Shown piece after piece: positions 54,880-64,000 of a stretch of DNA of 64,000 nt. This DNA is from Taudactylus pleione (lineage: Eukaryota > Chordata > Amphibia > Anura > Myobatrachidae), in NCBI GenBank assembly GCA_031769625.1, contig JAUIMM010000002.1, positions 2,170,001-2,234,000 of the forward strand. Direction: 5' to 3'. Below the pieces are notes generated by a model. That model searched no databases, was not told the DNA's origin, and saw only the letters and a program-made list of their open reading frames with translations. How positions within the stretch are numbered: position 1 is the first letter of the stretch; every line of letters starts with the position of its first letter. The position numbers and the translations under genes are program-made.

Positions 54880-56420
54880 AATCAATAAACCAGATCTATT
54901 AACATTCAATATCCTTCAGCAGCTTCTTTGTCTATTACATTGGTTGCTCCCTCCTTGCTACCATATCCATGTTGGCCCTTATCTCTTGTGTATGTGTAAT
55001 AACTGATCATTTTAAATGGAGAGAAAAAAAAAGTATTAAATAAAAGAATTAGCACATAACTTGAACCTATTGAGAAACCCTCACAATTGTCCGGGGTTCT
55101 CCATGTCCCAAACAGCAAAGTCGGGAGTATTTGAGGCACAGCAGACTTTGATCGCAACAGGAATAACATTCTTATCGCTTTCTCAATACTTCCACAAGCA
55201 TAGACTTCTGTGTAAATCATCTATACCCCACTGACAGCTTGTTATACATGCAGACCAGAAAATCTACCTCCTGTGGTGACAATATGCCAGCTTCCAGGAA
55301 AGCCTCAGGACTTGGGGTCCATTAAACTCACCCAGATGCTGGCATGTGTAGCACAGTTGTAACCCATTAACTACTGCAGCACCTGAAATGAATCCCAGGG
55401 GTGAAGCATTGCCAATCCCCTGGCAATTGATATTTTAATATACCAGCAGGTATTGATTAATAGCCATTGAAGGCAGGGCTGACACTAACAATTTCCCAAG
55501 GTACAAACAAAGAAGAAGAAAAAAAAATCTTAAATATCTGTATTATTTTCCTTGTATGAATGCAGAACATGCCTTGCAGAGCAGCTCACCAGATGTTCCA
55601 GCCTGGAATGTGCTCTCCTGTATGACATTGTGTTTGTAGCTGTGCTTTTTGCTGTCCCCCTCCGTATTCACCAAATGACTTCACTCCTGATTTCCCTTTG
55701 ATGTATTAAAAAAGGACAACACACCAAACGGAGGAACACTTGCAAGCTGAGATTGACCTAATGTATTCATACATTACTCATACATTATACATGCATTTCA
55801 AAAATGTTGAGAAACAGAATTTTTTTAAAGGGCTGCAAAAATATGTTGCAATTTGTATAGAATTTATTTTTTGTTATCGGGAAGCCCCCATAAGTTAATG
55901 TCATTATATAGGACCTCACGGTTGGGAAAATTCCAGACCCCAGGGTAGGGTTCCAAGGATCTACAAGCTGGAATTAATGAGGCTTAAAGGCAAAAATGTA
56001 TTTGGTGGAAAAATGTAATACATTTATATATGGATAGATAATTAAAGGCTGTTTTACATTTGTTTGATGATTAGAATAATGTAACTTATACATTATTCAA
56101 TGGATGGCTAGAACATGACAATGTAACCGCTGACAGGGGGAAGAAGTTTTTTTTCTGGTTTTATGTTTGTTTCTCAATAGTTGTGGGAGAAAAATACTTA
56201 GCAATGATGGTGCACATGTATTATTCTGATGTACAAGTAAAGCTGGGTTCTCATCCCGACATGGCTGTATCTGTCAGATAGGGCCAATAATTGTGTAGTT
56301 TGTACGCAGCACCAGGGCCTGACGGTGTACAACTATAAAAGGTAAGTCCTAGATAAATTAATTAGTGTGTCAGTATTAGGAATGTTAGGGACCCACCTGT
56401 ATAAGGTTCTCCGTGACGTC
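54880..56420. other. No recognised gene
   Basis: AT-rich unique-looking sequence. CAGGGCTGACACTAAC near 55475 resembles a hAT start but has no partner. No splice-bounded coding frame was seen. Confidence 0.5.
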
Positions 56421-57341
56421 TGTCAAAGCCGGATGATTGGTGGAGACAGAATCTGTTTAAAATCAAGATCTGCAAGACGCCATTTTGCGACTGGTCGCAA
56501 AACGCCATTTTAGCTACAACTAAAATAATCCTTACATTAAATATTCAGTGATGACAAGACAGGTTTTGTAGATTTGTCTGTAACAAATAATTAAGAATAC
56601 ACAAAGGTATAGTGATCGTTTACTCTGCATACAGAACAGAATGCCTATGAAAATTGAAGAATACACAAAAACACTGATATACTCAGACAGAGTGAATTTG
56701 AAAACAATTGTTAGGCATTTAAGCTATCGTTAGCCATTGTAGGCATGGTATCTGATGGGGTTAAGCTAAATAAACCATTGTATTTAAGTCTGAAGGTGCA
56801 TACACACACAACGATTTAGTTAATGAACGATTTTAGTAAACGATTTTCTACCTTGAAAAAATGAACTTAAATCGTTTACTAAAGTTGTTTATTTACAAAT
56901 GTTCATTTAAATGTAATGAACGATTTTTTAGAACTACAAACGATTTTTGCATATTCCCTTACTGAAAATCGTTGAGTTGACAAGTCTGACTGAATTACAA
57001 ACTACAAACGTGAACGCGCATGAACGAAAATCGTTCATCGTTTGACTCAGAAAGTGAACGATTTTTACAAACGATTATCGTTAAACGATATCGTTTAACG
57101 ATAATCGTTCAAAAAATCGTTGTGTGTGTATGCACCTTAAGGCTTAAACAAATTAGCCTTACCTGTGTGATCTCATCAAGCCTCTTTTGATCACATGTGT
57201 AAACACATTGGCTGTCATTGTTGTAGCCCAGTAATATCAAAACCAAGTATTGCATAGAGATATAGATATATATATATATATATATTAATTCATGATAAAT
57301 ACATGCATGCACATAGACAATCGCATGTGTACCCACAATGC

Positions 57342-57386
<45 letters not shown>

Positions 57387-58270
57387 GTTGCTATTACAGA
57401 TATAAACATACAAAGAGCATGTGTGCGCTATACATAAATATACACACAATTACATTAAAAGGTCCTGCAGTATTGTAGGTTAATATTCAAGGTTTTATTT
57501 ATATCAGCAATGTTGTGAAGTGCATGTTATATGATATCTATGGTTTAGTACATGATAAGCAGACCATGTTTGGCGCCATTCTGATCCGCTGTTTATTTGC
57601 AGATCTCCAGTTATATCGGCAAGGGAATCGGATCATGCGTTCGGGATTTATGGACCATAGTGAATTATTGGTTGAAATATAACTCTGTATGCTGAGCCTG
57701 TGGTTAATTTAAATCAATTAAAGAAAGACAATGCAATCTGGAGAAGATTGGACATACCCCTAGAACTGCCCAATAAGAAGATCACCTACGAGCAAGAACC
57801 AATGGAATTATGTTTGTCTGTCTACATTGTTGTTATCATTATCTGTAAGGTATATAGCCTACGTAACAGCCCCAGTTAGTAGCCATTCTTCTTCTTCTTG
57901 GATGACCGCAGGCTTCTGGATTGATGACTGTAACTGGGACCGGTGCGCTGGTGTATGTATTGACTGTACCTATATTGAATGTAACCTTTGCACTTATTGT
58001 CTAGATCATGTGAGTTTTAAGTACCTTTTTCTTTTATGCTGAATAATAACTTTTTGTGCTTCGGAACCACAACCAAAGTCTGATAGTGTTTATTGCTGTG
58101 TGCGACATTAGCGTCTGCATGTTTTCTGTATGGCTGACGCATGTTCAAAAAGGTCATTGTGTTTTGTAGTGTGATTACCTGTTCAAACTGTTGAATTGTA
58201 CTACTGTGTTTTGGGAAAAGGTTTTATTGTTCTGCGCAGAAGTAGGGTATGTGATTGTAGTGTGTATGTG
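56421..58270 (+). mobile_element. 5' LTR of endogenous retrovirus
   Basis: TGTCAAAGCCGGATGATTGG opens the LTR. Its first 163 bases align with 63838-64000 with about 11 differences counted by eye (about 93% identity) and with the solo LTR at 50473. It contains a TTTTGCGACTGGTCGCAAAA hairpin (56483-56502), (TA)n runs and an inserted MITE (56793-57138). The 3' edge is placed just before a tRNA-Pro-like primer site and is tentative, because no CA dinucleotide immediately precedes that site. Confidence 0.75.
56793..57138. mobile_element. MITE (AAGGTGCATACACACACA) inserted in the 5' LTR
   Basis: AAGGTGCATACACACACAAC and the mirror GTTGTGTGTGTATGCACCTT form the ends. The interior hairpin AACGATTATCGTTAAACGAT and AAACGTGAACGCGCATGAAC match the element at 1211-1501 in reverse. 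The solo LTR lacks it, so it inserted after the LTR lineages split. Confidence 0.8.
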
Positions 58271-58272
58271 TG

Positions 58273-58290
58273 TGGGGGCTACTGTCTAGT
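58273..58290 (+). other. Possible primer-binding site, tRNA-Pro-like
   Basis: TGGGGGCT matches the first eight bases of the tRNA-Pro primer site used by many gamma-type retroviruses, but the following ten bases do not match well. Downstream, CTGTCTAGTTAAGCCCG is repeated (about 58283 and 58312). Confidence 0.25.
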
Positions 58291-58963
58291 TAAGCCCGAA
58301 AAGCTAAGGATACTGTCTAGTTAAGCCCGGTGGAGGTTACCGTCTGTTAAACCTCAAGTGAAACTCAGTAGGGGCCTGACGAGGCTGTGCAAACTACTGG
58401 GCCAGTGTACAAAGCAGGTACATTGTGGTTTCGGGAAACAAGGAGTTCTTCCCGGTCCGAACACCCATTAATCGCAAAGTCCATTGATCGGTTAGGTTCC
58501 TTGGGCAGCGCGATCTAACCGCATAATTTTGTGTAAATTGTGATTGTGAAGTGGGTCGTCGTGGGAGTGAAACTGCTGGCAAGGTTAGGAGTTACTGGAA
58601 CTTCTAATTGCTACCAGTGGGAATAAACTCGAAGTAGGAAATGGTGTGGTAAAGCTTACCACGAGGAAAAAGAAATAACTCACAAAGCAAGTTGTTTTCT
58701 TTCCTCTCTTTTTCGCTACACAAACGGTCCCAAAGGGTGGGAAAACGGTGTATAAGCTTGCAGAAGCGAGCGGTTGAAGATTGGTAATACAGCCGCAAGT
58801 AGAATAATTTCAATAGGTGGTTATTCTGCTCCTTGGTGTGCAAGCCGACTGTAACGTCAGACGGGTTGGCTGTGCATAACGGGAGGAAGTGCGTGAACGT
58901 AGCTCTTGGAAAATCGTTCACAGGTCGACGTTTTCCGGAAATTGCGTAGCATTGTTCTTAATA

Positions 58964-60631
58964 TGGGTGCTAAGCAATCTCTAGTAACGATCGATGAAGT
59001 GCTGCTGATGGAAGGGCCGTAGGGGTCGGCAAGGTATGTAATGTTTAAAAAGTATGGTGCTTATGCTACGGCGTATTGTAACATATGGGTCAATATGACC
59101 AAGAAGTGTAGAAAGCCTTTTCCCAAGATAGGTAGCTTTGATGTGGAAGTCTTGAACAATGTTAGAGACAGTATTTGCTGGTGAGGTCTCTAAACAAAAG
59201 GGTAAAGTTCAATGATTGTTTGAAGTTGTGGCAGCGTGAAGGGAATATGTGGCAAAGCGGAGTGCATGCGACGCAAATCAGCGCCGCGTGCACGGCACAA
59301 AAGAGTGCTGGCACAATGCAAAACAGCGTTGTGCAAGTGACGTCAGGGAACGAGCACGCACTGCAAAGTAGTGTTGCCAAAGGTACTGTTAACGCACATG
59401 CACCACCACCGCCCTATGTAGTGGTGTAGGTACAGTCGATCATAAAAATGTAACAAGCAATTTGTACCCTCTTCTGAGTAACTATACGGAACATGTTTAT
59501 GATGCAGATAACGAACCTGTTGTAATGTCCGCTCTTTCCCATGTTGTAACTCCCGCAGCTACAGAAACTGATAATCCCTTATGTAGTAGTCAGAGGCTGA
59601 ACCCTACACAAGGTAACAAAATCACAGGTAGTGGTGCATTAGGCATTCACCCCGTCCGTACAATAACTGTTCCCAGTGGGAGTCCGGATGCACAGGGTGT
59701 AGTGGTCACAAGGGAGGTAGCGATGCATTGTCCATGGATAAGGGCGGAGTTACATCCCATAGTGGTAGATTTCATAGATTCAAGAAGGAGTTAGCAAATT
59801 GCCAAAAGTTTGTAAAGGATTTGGGTAATGCTCATGAGCTAACCAACAAGGATTGGCGAGTAGTATTACGGGCATGTCTTCCACACAATACCGACGTGAA
59901 AAAGTTTATCACGGCTTGTGTATTGGATGCAGATGTTCCCATAACTGATGAAGGCAATCAAAATAATATAACTCATATTGTAGGCCAATTAGCCATATTT
60001 TTCCCTGTAGTAGTTAATTGGAGTAACATTTTTACAATTAAATAGAAGGAGAGTGAGTCTGCAGGAGACTATTTTAACTGAGCTCTGCAGACTATTACCC
60101 AATATACAGGCATAAAAGATATCAAAGATAACACTAATTACAGGGAAATGACAGTGACAATGCTTATGGACGGTCTTAAAGACATCCTTAAGACCAGGGT
60201 TCAGACCTCACTTCCTGGGGATTACTGTGGACGCACTCAGGGAGACTGCAATTGAGCATGATAAAAACATCCTTAAGAAGAGAGAAATCCAGAGTGAGAA
60301 AGTAATGGCCGTTAGTACTCAAGCTCTAGAAGTAATGCAAAAACCACCGCAACGCTTCAACCACACACGGCCAAAAAACACACACCCCACACAACCTCCA
60401 AACTCATATCCTCATACTCAACCTCAATCTTTTCATACTTCTCCCCCCACACAACAACCTTTCAACACACGTCACATACGGAGGTGTTTTAGATGTAACA
60501 GGGAGGGTCACATAAGTAGGTTTTGTAAAGTAGGTCAGGGAATCCCTAGGTACCAACAGGAGGGATACCCTCAAGAGTCACCTGCTAATACCATGACCAT
60601 GAATGCTGTCTTAGAAGACAGTCAGCTCTAG
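58964..60631 (+). pseudogene. gag: Retroviral gag, broken
   Basis: The ATG at about 58964 opens MGAKQS, a typical N-terminal myristoylation start for Gag matrix, but a stop codon follows within about 20 codons. Further gag-like frames lie at 59728-60045 and 60227-60631. The last contains a Pro/Thr/Gln-rich stretch followed by one CCHC zinc knuckle (C-x2-C-x4-H-x4-C, about 60485-60526), the nucleocapsid RNA-binding motif. A single knuckle fits gamma-type Gag. Several stops and frame changes make it non-functional. Confidence 0.75.
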
Positions 60632-60659
60632 GGGTTAAGTCACACCTGTAGTCTACAGC

Positions 60660-61160
60660 CAGTCAGGTTAATTGGGGATACTAGGGAAGAACCGGTAATG
60701 GTAATTGATGTAACTGATACAAAATCTCTGTTCTGCTTTCTTCCCTGTTCCCTAACAACCTGACTGTCAGTACCTCTTTGCTTTCACATAGGGGGCGGTG
60801 TGTACACTACACATGGACACTAGTGCCCCATGGTTTCATAGACAAACCCAGTATCTTCTCCCAGGCCTCATACGACTGTTTACAATCTTTTCAACCTGTA
60901 AATGGATCTGTTCTGATACAATATGTGGACGATTTATTGTTGTGCCCTGATTCATTTATGCCATCTTTAAATGATACTAAACTGTTGTGCTTCATCTCTC
61001 ACACACGGGGCACAAGGTTGCTAAGGACAAATTGCAGCCATGCCAGGCTAAGGTCAAGTTCTTGGGATACTGTCCAAACCCAGGGGCTAAGACACTACCT
61101 AGAACAGTAGCTATTAATAACAGGATTTAATTGTACAGAAGGTTGTATACAGATACGGTA
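60660..61160 (+). pseudogene. pol: Retroviral pol remnant: reverse transcriptase palm
   Basis: One frame at 60778-61110 carries YTWTLVPHGF and then IQYVDDLLL, the RT active-site YVDD box of gamma/epsilon-like retroviruses. Protease, the RT fingers, RNase H and the integrase core are missing; the distance from the gag end to env is only about 1.1 kb. The frame shifts after about 60990. Confidence 0.8.
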
Positions 61161-61391
61161 TCCCTAGAGTATAGGGATACTCATTTCACAGGTGATGTCT
61201 TTAAAAAAAAACATGTGTAAGTTGGTGGGTATTAATAATATCAAGATCACCCCAGACCGTCTTTTTATCTGTCCCCCTTTGAGATACTGTTTGACAGGCA
61301 GCTTCATGTGAAAATATGATAATGAGTTTACTGTGCAGTGTCTCACAAAGATGAGTAAGAACAACAGAAATTGAAAGTGTAATTATCTAAC

Positions 61392-61643
61392 ATGTCTGAT
61401 GCAAACTGTCATGAGGTCAAAACTGGAGAATTTGTTATGATCAGAAATTTTTTACGCTCAGGTTGTCTGATAGAACGGTGGGAAGGTCCGTATCAGGTGT
61501 TGTTGATGAGTACCACATCTTTGAAGGTGGCCGAGAGAGATACCTGGGTCCATTCCACTCACTGCAGGAAGGTGGAGATACAGGACGGAGTCAAGGCAGA
61601 TAACGAGGACCTGTCAATTGCGAAACTGTTCCGGGAGGATTAA
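61392..61643 (+). pseudogene. pol: Retroviral integrase C-terminal domain remnant
   Basis: An 83-codon frame contains FVMIRNF, RWEGPYQVLL (the GPY/F module) and a WVHSTHCRKV-type ending, which are the landmarks of gamma-type integrase C-termini. It is separated from the RT remnant by an internal deletion. It stops at 61643, close to the start of env. Confidence 0.8.
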
Positions 61644-61704
61644 AAGGTGGCAGTAAGATATCTGAGCTGAAAAAAAAATTGTAGATCAGTGTTGCAGCAA
61701 TGGA

Positions 61705-63497
61705 TTGTTCTGTTGTGTTCATTTTTGTATTTTCTTCCAGAGTTTCCATCATCTTGGTTGTCTGGGGATTTCCGGTTTCTGTGACGGAGGACAGAGAAAG
61801 GAGATGGGAGCTGATGTTGATGTTAATGGAGTGGAGTCGAGAGGAGGAGTGCTATGCCAATTAGGGGAGTGTCTGACCAATCTTAGTACAGTAATTGTAC
61901 AAAGACATCTGTGATATCTGAAACTTGGGGACAGTGTGAAGATTTATCGTCTGAAGATTTCTCTATTTGTGAACTTTGTGGGTCCCTAGTTGATGAAAAA
62001 TTTATCCAACGATGCCAGCCTAAATATAACCCATATTGGGGTGGGTATCCTTTAGAGGATTATCATAACATGGTAGGCAAAGTTTTAAATCAAACTGATT
62101 GTTGGGTGTGCTCACACGTGCCTCAGGGACAGCATAATGTAGGGTTGGAGCCATTTCCATTGAATGTTTCAGAAGTTTTAGAATTGCAAAAAGGGAAAAC
62201 GCTGGATGGAAAATTCCTCTCATCCAAGCCGCCTCATTTTAAACTCCATCAATTCCAAGTAGATAGATCACTTTTATGTTTGAACATAACCAACCCCAAT
62301 AAACCAGGGAGTTGGGAAGTGATGGGGAATGATCAGACGATGACCTTCTCGCTGAGAGCTGATAATGAGCCTGTGAACGTTGAACTTTTACGCACTATTA
62401 GATCAAACGGGAAACACTTTAGGTATCGGTATACACTTAGTGATACTAAAGAAATGGTTGGTAGGGTACCAGAAGGGTATTGTGCCAAGATTATACAACC
62501 AGAGACATATCTTGACCAGATGGGAGAAACTGAAGTAGGGTTATATGCAAGAGAAATGTGTTTAATGGCTATGTTTTCAATCCCTTATGTTCTCCCCGAT
62601 GACATATTTTATATGTGGTAGAAAAGCGTATATGTGGCTCTCCCCGAGTTCAGAAGGTTTATGTTATTTGGGAAGAATACTTCCAGAAAGTATGACCCTT
62701 ACACATGGTGAAATGCTTGGTATCCACAAAAACACCCCATCTCCATATCTTCATACACATTATGAACATCGTGACAAAAGAAACATGATACCTGGTGACA
62801 TACATGCAGCTACACAGTTGATTAGTGAGACAACTGGCTTCCAAGTGTTGGTAGCGCTAGATCCCACCAGGATCGCTCGGGGTACTTTAAATTTTAGATA
62901 TATCCAAGATCTTGCAAAGTTAATAGATAATATCACCGAGATGTATGATGACACGTTCAGATATACAGGTAAAGAGTTACAAGCCTATAAAAAAGAACTC
63001 TTGCAGCATAGACTAGTGTTAAAGTACTTAACAGCTGTCACAGGAGGGTACTGTGTGACATTGGCCACCCAGTTTGGTGTAAAGTGTTGCACGTACATTA
63101 CAAATAACACCAGTGATCCCAAGGAGGTGGTAGACCAGAAGATGGATGAAATTCTGCAGTTAAAGTGGGAATTCCGAAGAGCCATAATGCTTCATTGACT
63201 GAAGTTGAGGAACAGGTAGAGGAGTGGTTCACGTGGTTGAACCCTATGAAATGGTTCTCCGGTGTAGGAGAGTGGGTCCAGAAATTGGTTGCTACAGTGG
63301 GTAAACTTCTGATCCTCATAATCAGTGTCATCTTAGTAATTGGCTTGTGTGTCAGATGTGTTCCTAATGTGTTGAAGTACAGGAAACGTACTAGTGTGAA
63401 CCGAGAAATTGAGATGGTGGTGGTAAGTGATGGAGATATGGATACCAGGGTTAAGGAAGAACTGTATTACAACCCTGAATTAGAATGTACCCTATGA
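61705..63497 (+). pseudogene. env: Retroviral env, partly open
   Basis: The surface-unit part is open at 61911-62621 and contains DCWVCS (62098-62115), the CxxC motif of gamma-type surface units. The transmembrane part is in 62587-63198, with heptad-like leucines and a C-x10-CC motif near 63050-63090 (gamma-type subunits usually have C-x6-CC). It continues in 63165-63497 with a hydrophobic membrane span (about 63297-63345) and a short cytoplasmic tail. Frame changes near 62600 and 63180 and a poor start break it. It is described as a decayed copy only. Confidence 0.8.
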
Positions 63498-63528
63498 TAA
63501 TGTGATCCTGATTTTGTTTGGTTGTGCA

Positions 63529-63532
<4 letters not shown>

Positions 63533-63564
<32 letters not shown>
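63533..63564. repeat. (AT)n microsatellite
   Basis: About 16 AT dinucleotides between env and the polypurine tract. Confidence 0.95.
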
Positions 63565-63826
63565 GTTATTTTAAAACATCCTAGGTAATACTGTCCCAAT
63601 TCCCCCTCAAAACTTCTTTTACAGGCTAGATGAATTCCCACATCCTGCCAATGATCCCTCAAGGATCCGCAGGTGGCGTATAAGGGTTGTTATACCCTCC
63701 TCGAGACGCATTATCTAATGGTTCAAATTACCAACTTGTGTCATACCATAAGAACATTAAACGGTATATTCTCATGCATAGCTAAACAGATTAAAAATAG
63801 GTTGTGATAGCGTTTGATTGGCTATT

Positions 63827-63837
63827 AAAGGGTGGAC
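63827..63837 (+). other. Polypurine tract
   Basis: AAAGGGTGGAC lies directly before the 3' LTR start, where plus-strand priming takes place. Confidence 0.55.
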
Positions 63838-64000
63838 TTTCGAAGCCAGATGATTGGCTGAGACAGAATCTGTTTAAAATCAAGATCTTCAGGACGCAAT
63901 TTTGCGACTGGTCGCAAAACGCCATTTTAGCTACAACTAAAATAATCCATATATTAAATATTCAGTGATGACAAGACAGGTTTTGTAGGTTTGTCTGTAA
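63838..64000 (+). mobile_element. 3' LTR, start only
   Basis: TTTCGAAGCCAGATGATTGG aligns with the 5' LTR start (TG changed to TT) and runs to the window end. The GCGACTGGTCGC hairpin is conserved. Confidence 0.8.

Noticed and set aside
1..64000. tRNA or rRNA genes
   Set aside because: No clover-leaf with matching A and B boxes and no rRNA core sequences were recognised by eye; tRNAscan-SE would settle it.

Overview
The window looks like the repeat-rich nuclear genome of a non-mammalian vertebrate, most likely an amphibian (probably a frog). Vertebrate caveolin exons lie in a dense background of miniature inverted-repeat elements (hAT-, PIF/Harbinger- and TA-target types), L2/CR1-like LINE tails, Penelope-like elements with GIY-YIG endonucleases and a degraded gammaretrovirus-like provirus. 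The species assignment is inference; I ran no search.

Host genes. Two caveolin genes lie on the minus strand. A complete three-exon caveolin-2-type gene (exon 1 at 26060-26209, exon 2 at 24210-24397, exon 3 at 20971-21127; 164 codons plus stop) has correct GT/AG sites and phases and a poly(A) signal at 20857-20862. About 9.7 kb downstream, 11178-11297 is the first coding exon of a second caveolin, best read as caveolin-3-like because it starts with its own Met and carries the KEIDLV/RDPKNIN signature. Its second exon is not in the window. A caveolin-2-like gene directly upstream of caveolin-3 matches the CAV2R-CAV3 arrangement I recall from non-mammalian vertebrates, rather than CAV2-CAV1.

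Layout. 1-11 kb: nested MITEs, G-rich and purine-rich tandem repeats. 11-26.2 kb: the caveolin genes, with MITEs in introns and between genes. 26.6-39 kb: a hAT fragment with a 29-bp minisatellite, a second hAT element, then a 9.9-kb near-perfect inverted repeat made of two head-to-head Penelope-like elements inserted in the minisatellite, then more of the minisatellite and a 14-bp satellite. 39-50 kb: MITEs, a 31-bp minisatellite, two Penelope-type terminal motifs, and a hAT element carrying its own copy of the 29-bp minisatellite. 50.5-51.9 kb: a solo LTR. 52-56 kb: sparse, with one clean hAT MITE. 56.4-64 kb: a provirus with 5' LTR, broken gag, mostly deleted pol, relatively well kept env, polypurine tract and the start of the 3' LTR, which runs off the window.

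Most unusual. A PIF/Harbinger-like MITE family (1642-2106, 7852-8403, 9259-9726, 13343-13880, partial 19594-19831) is built as a chain of up to eleven consecutive hairpins in fixed order. Arm sequences differ between copies, yet each stem stays nearly perfectly self-complementary. The large Penelope palindrome, with a second smaller fold-back of another Penelope element nested in one arm, is the other main structural novelty.
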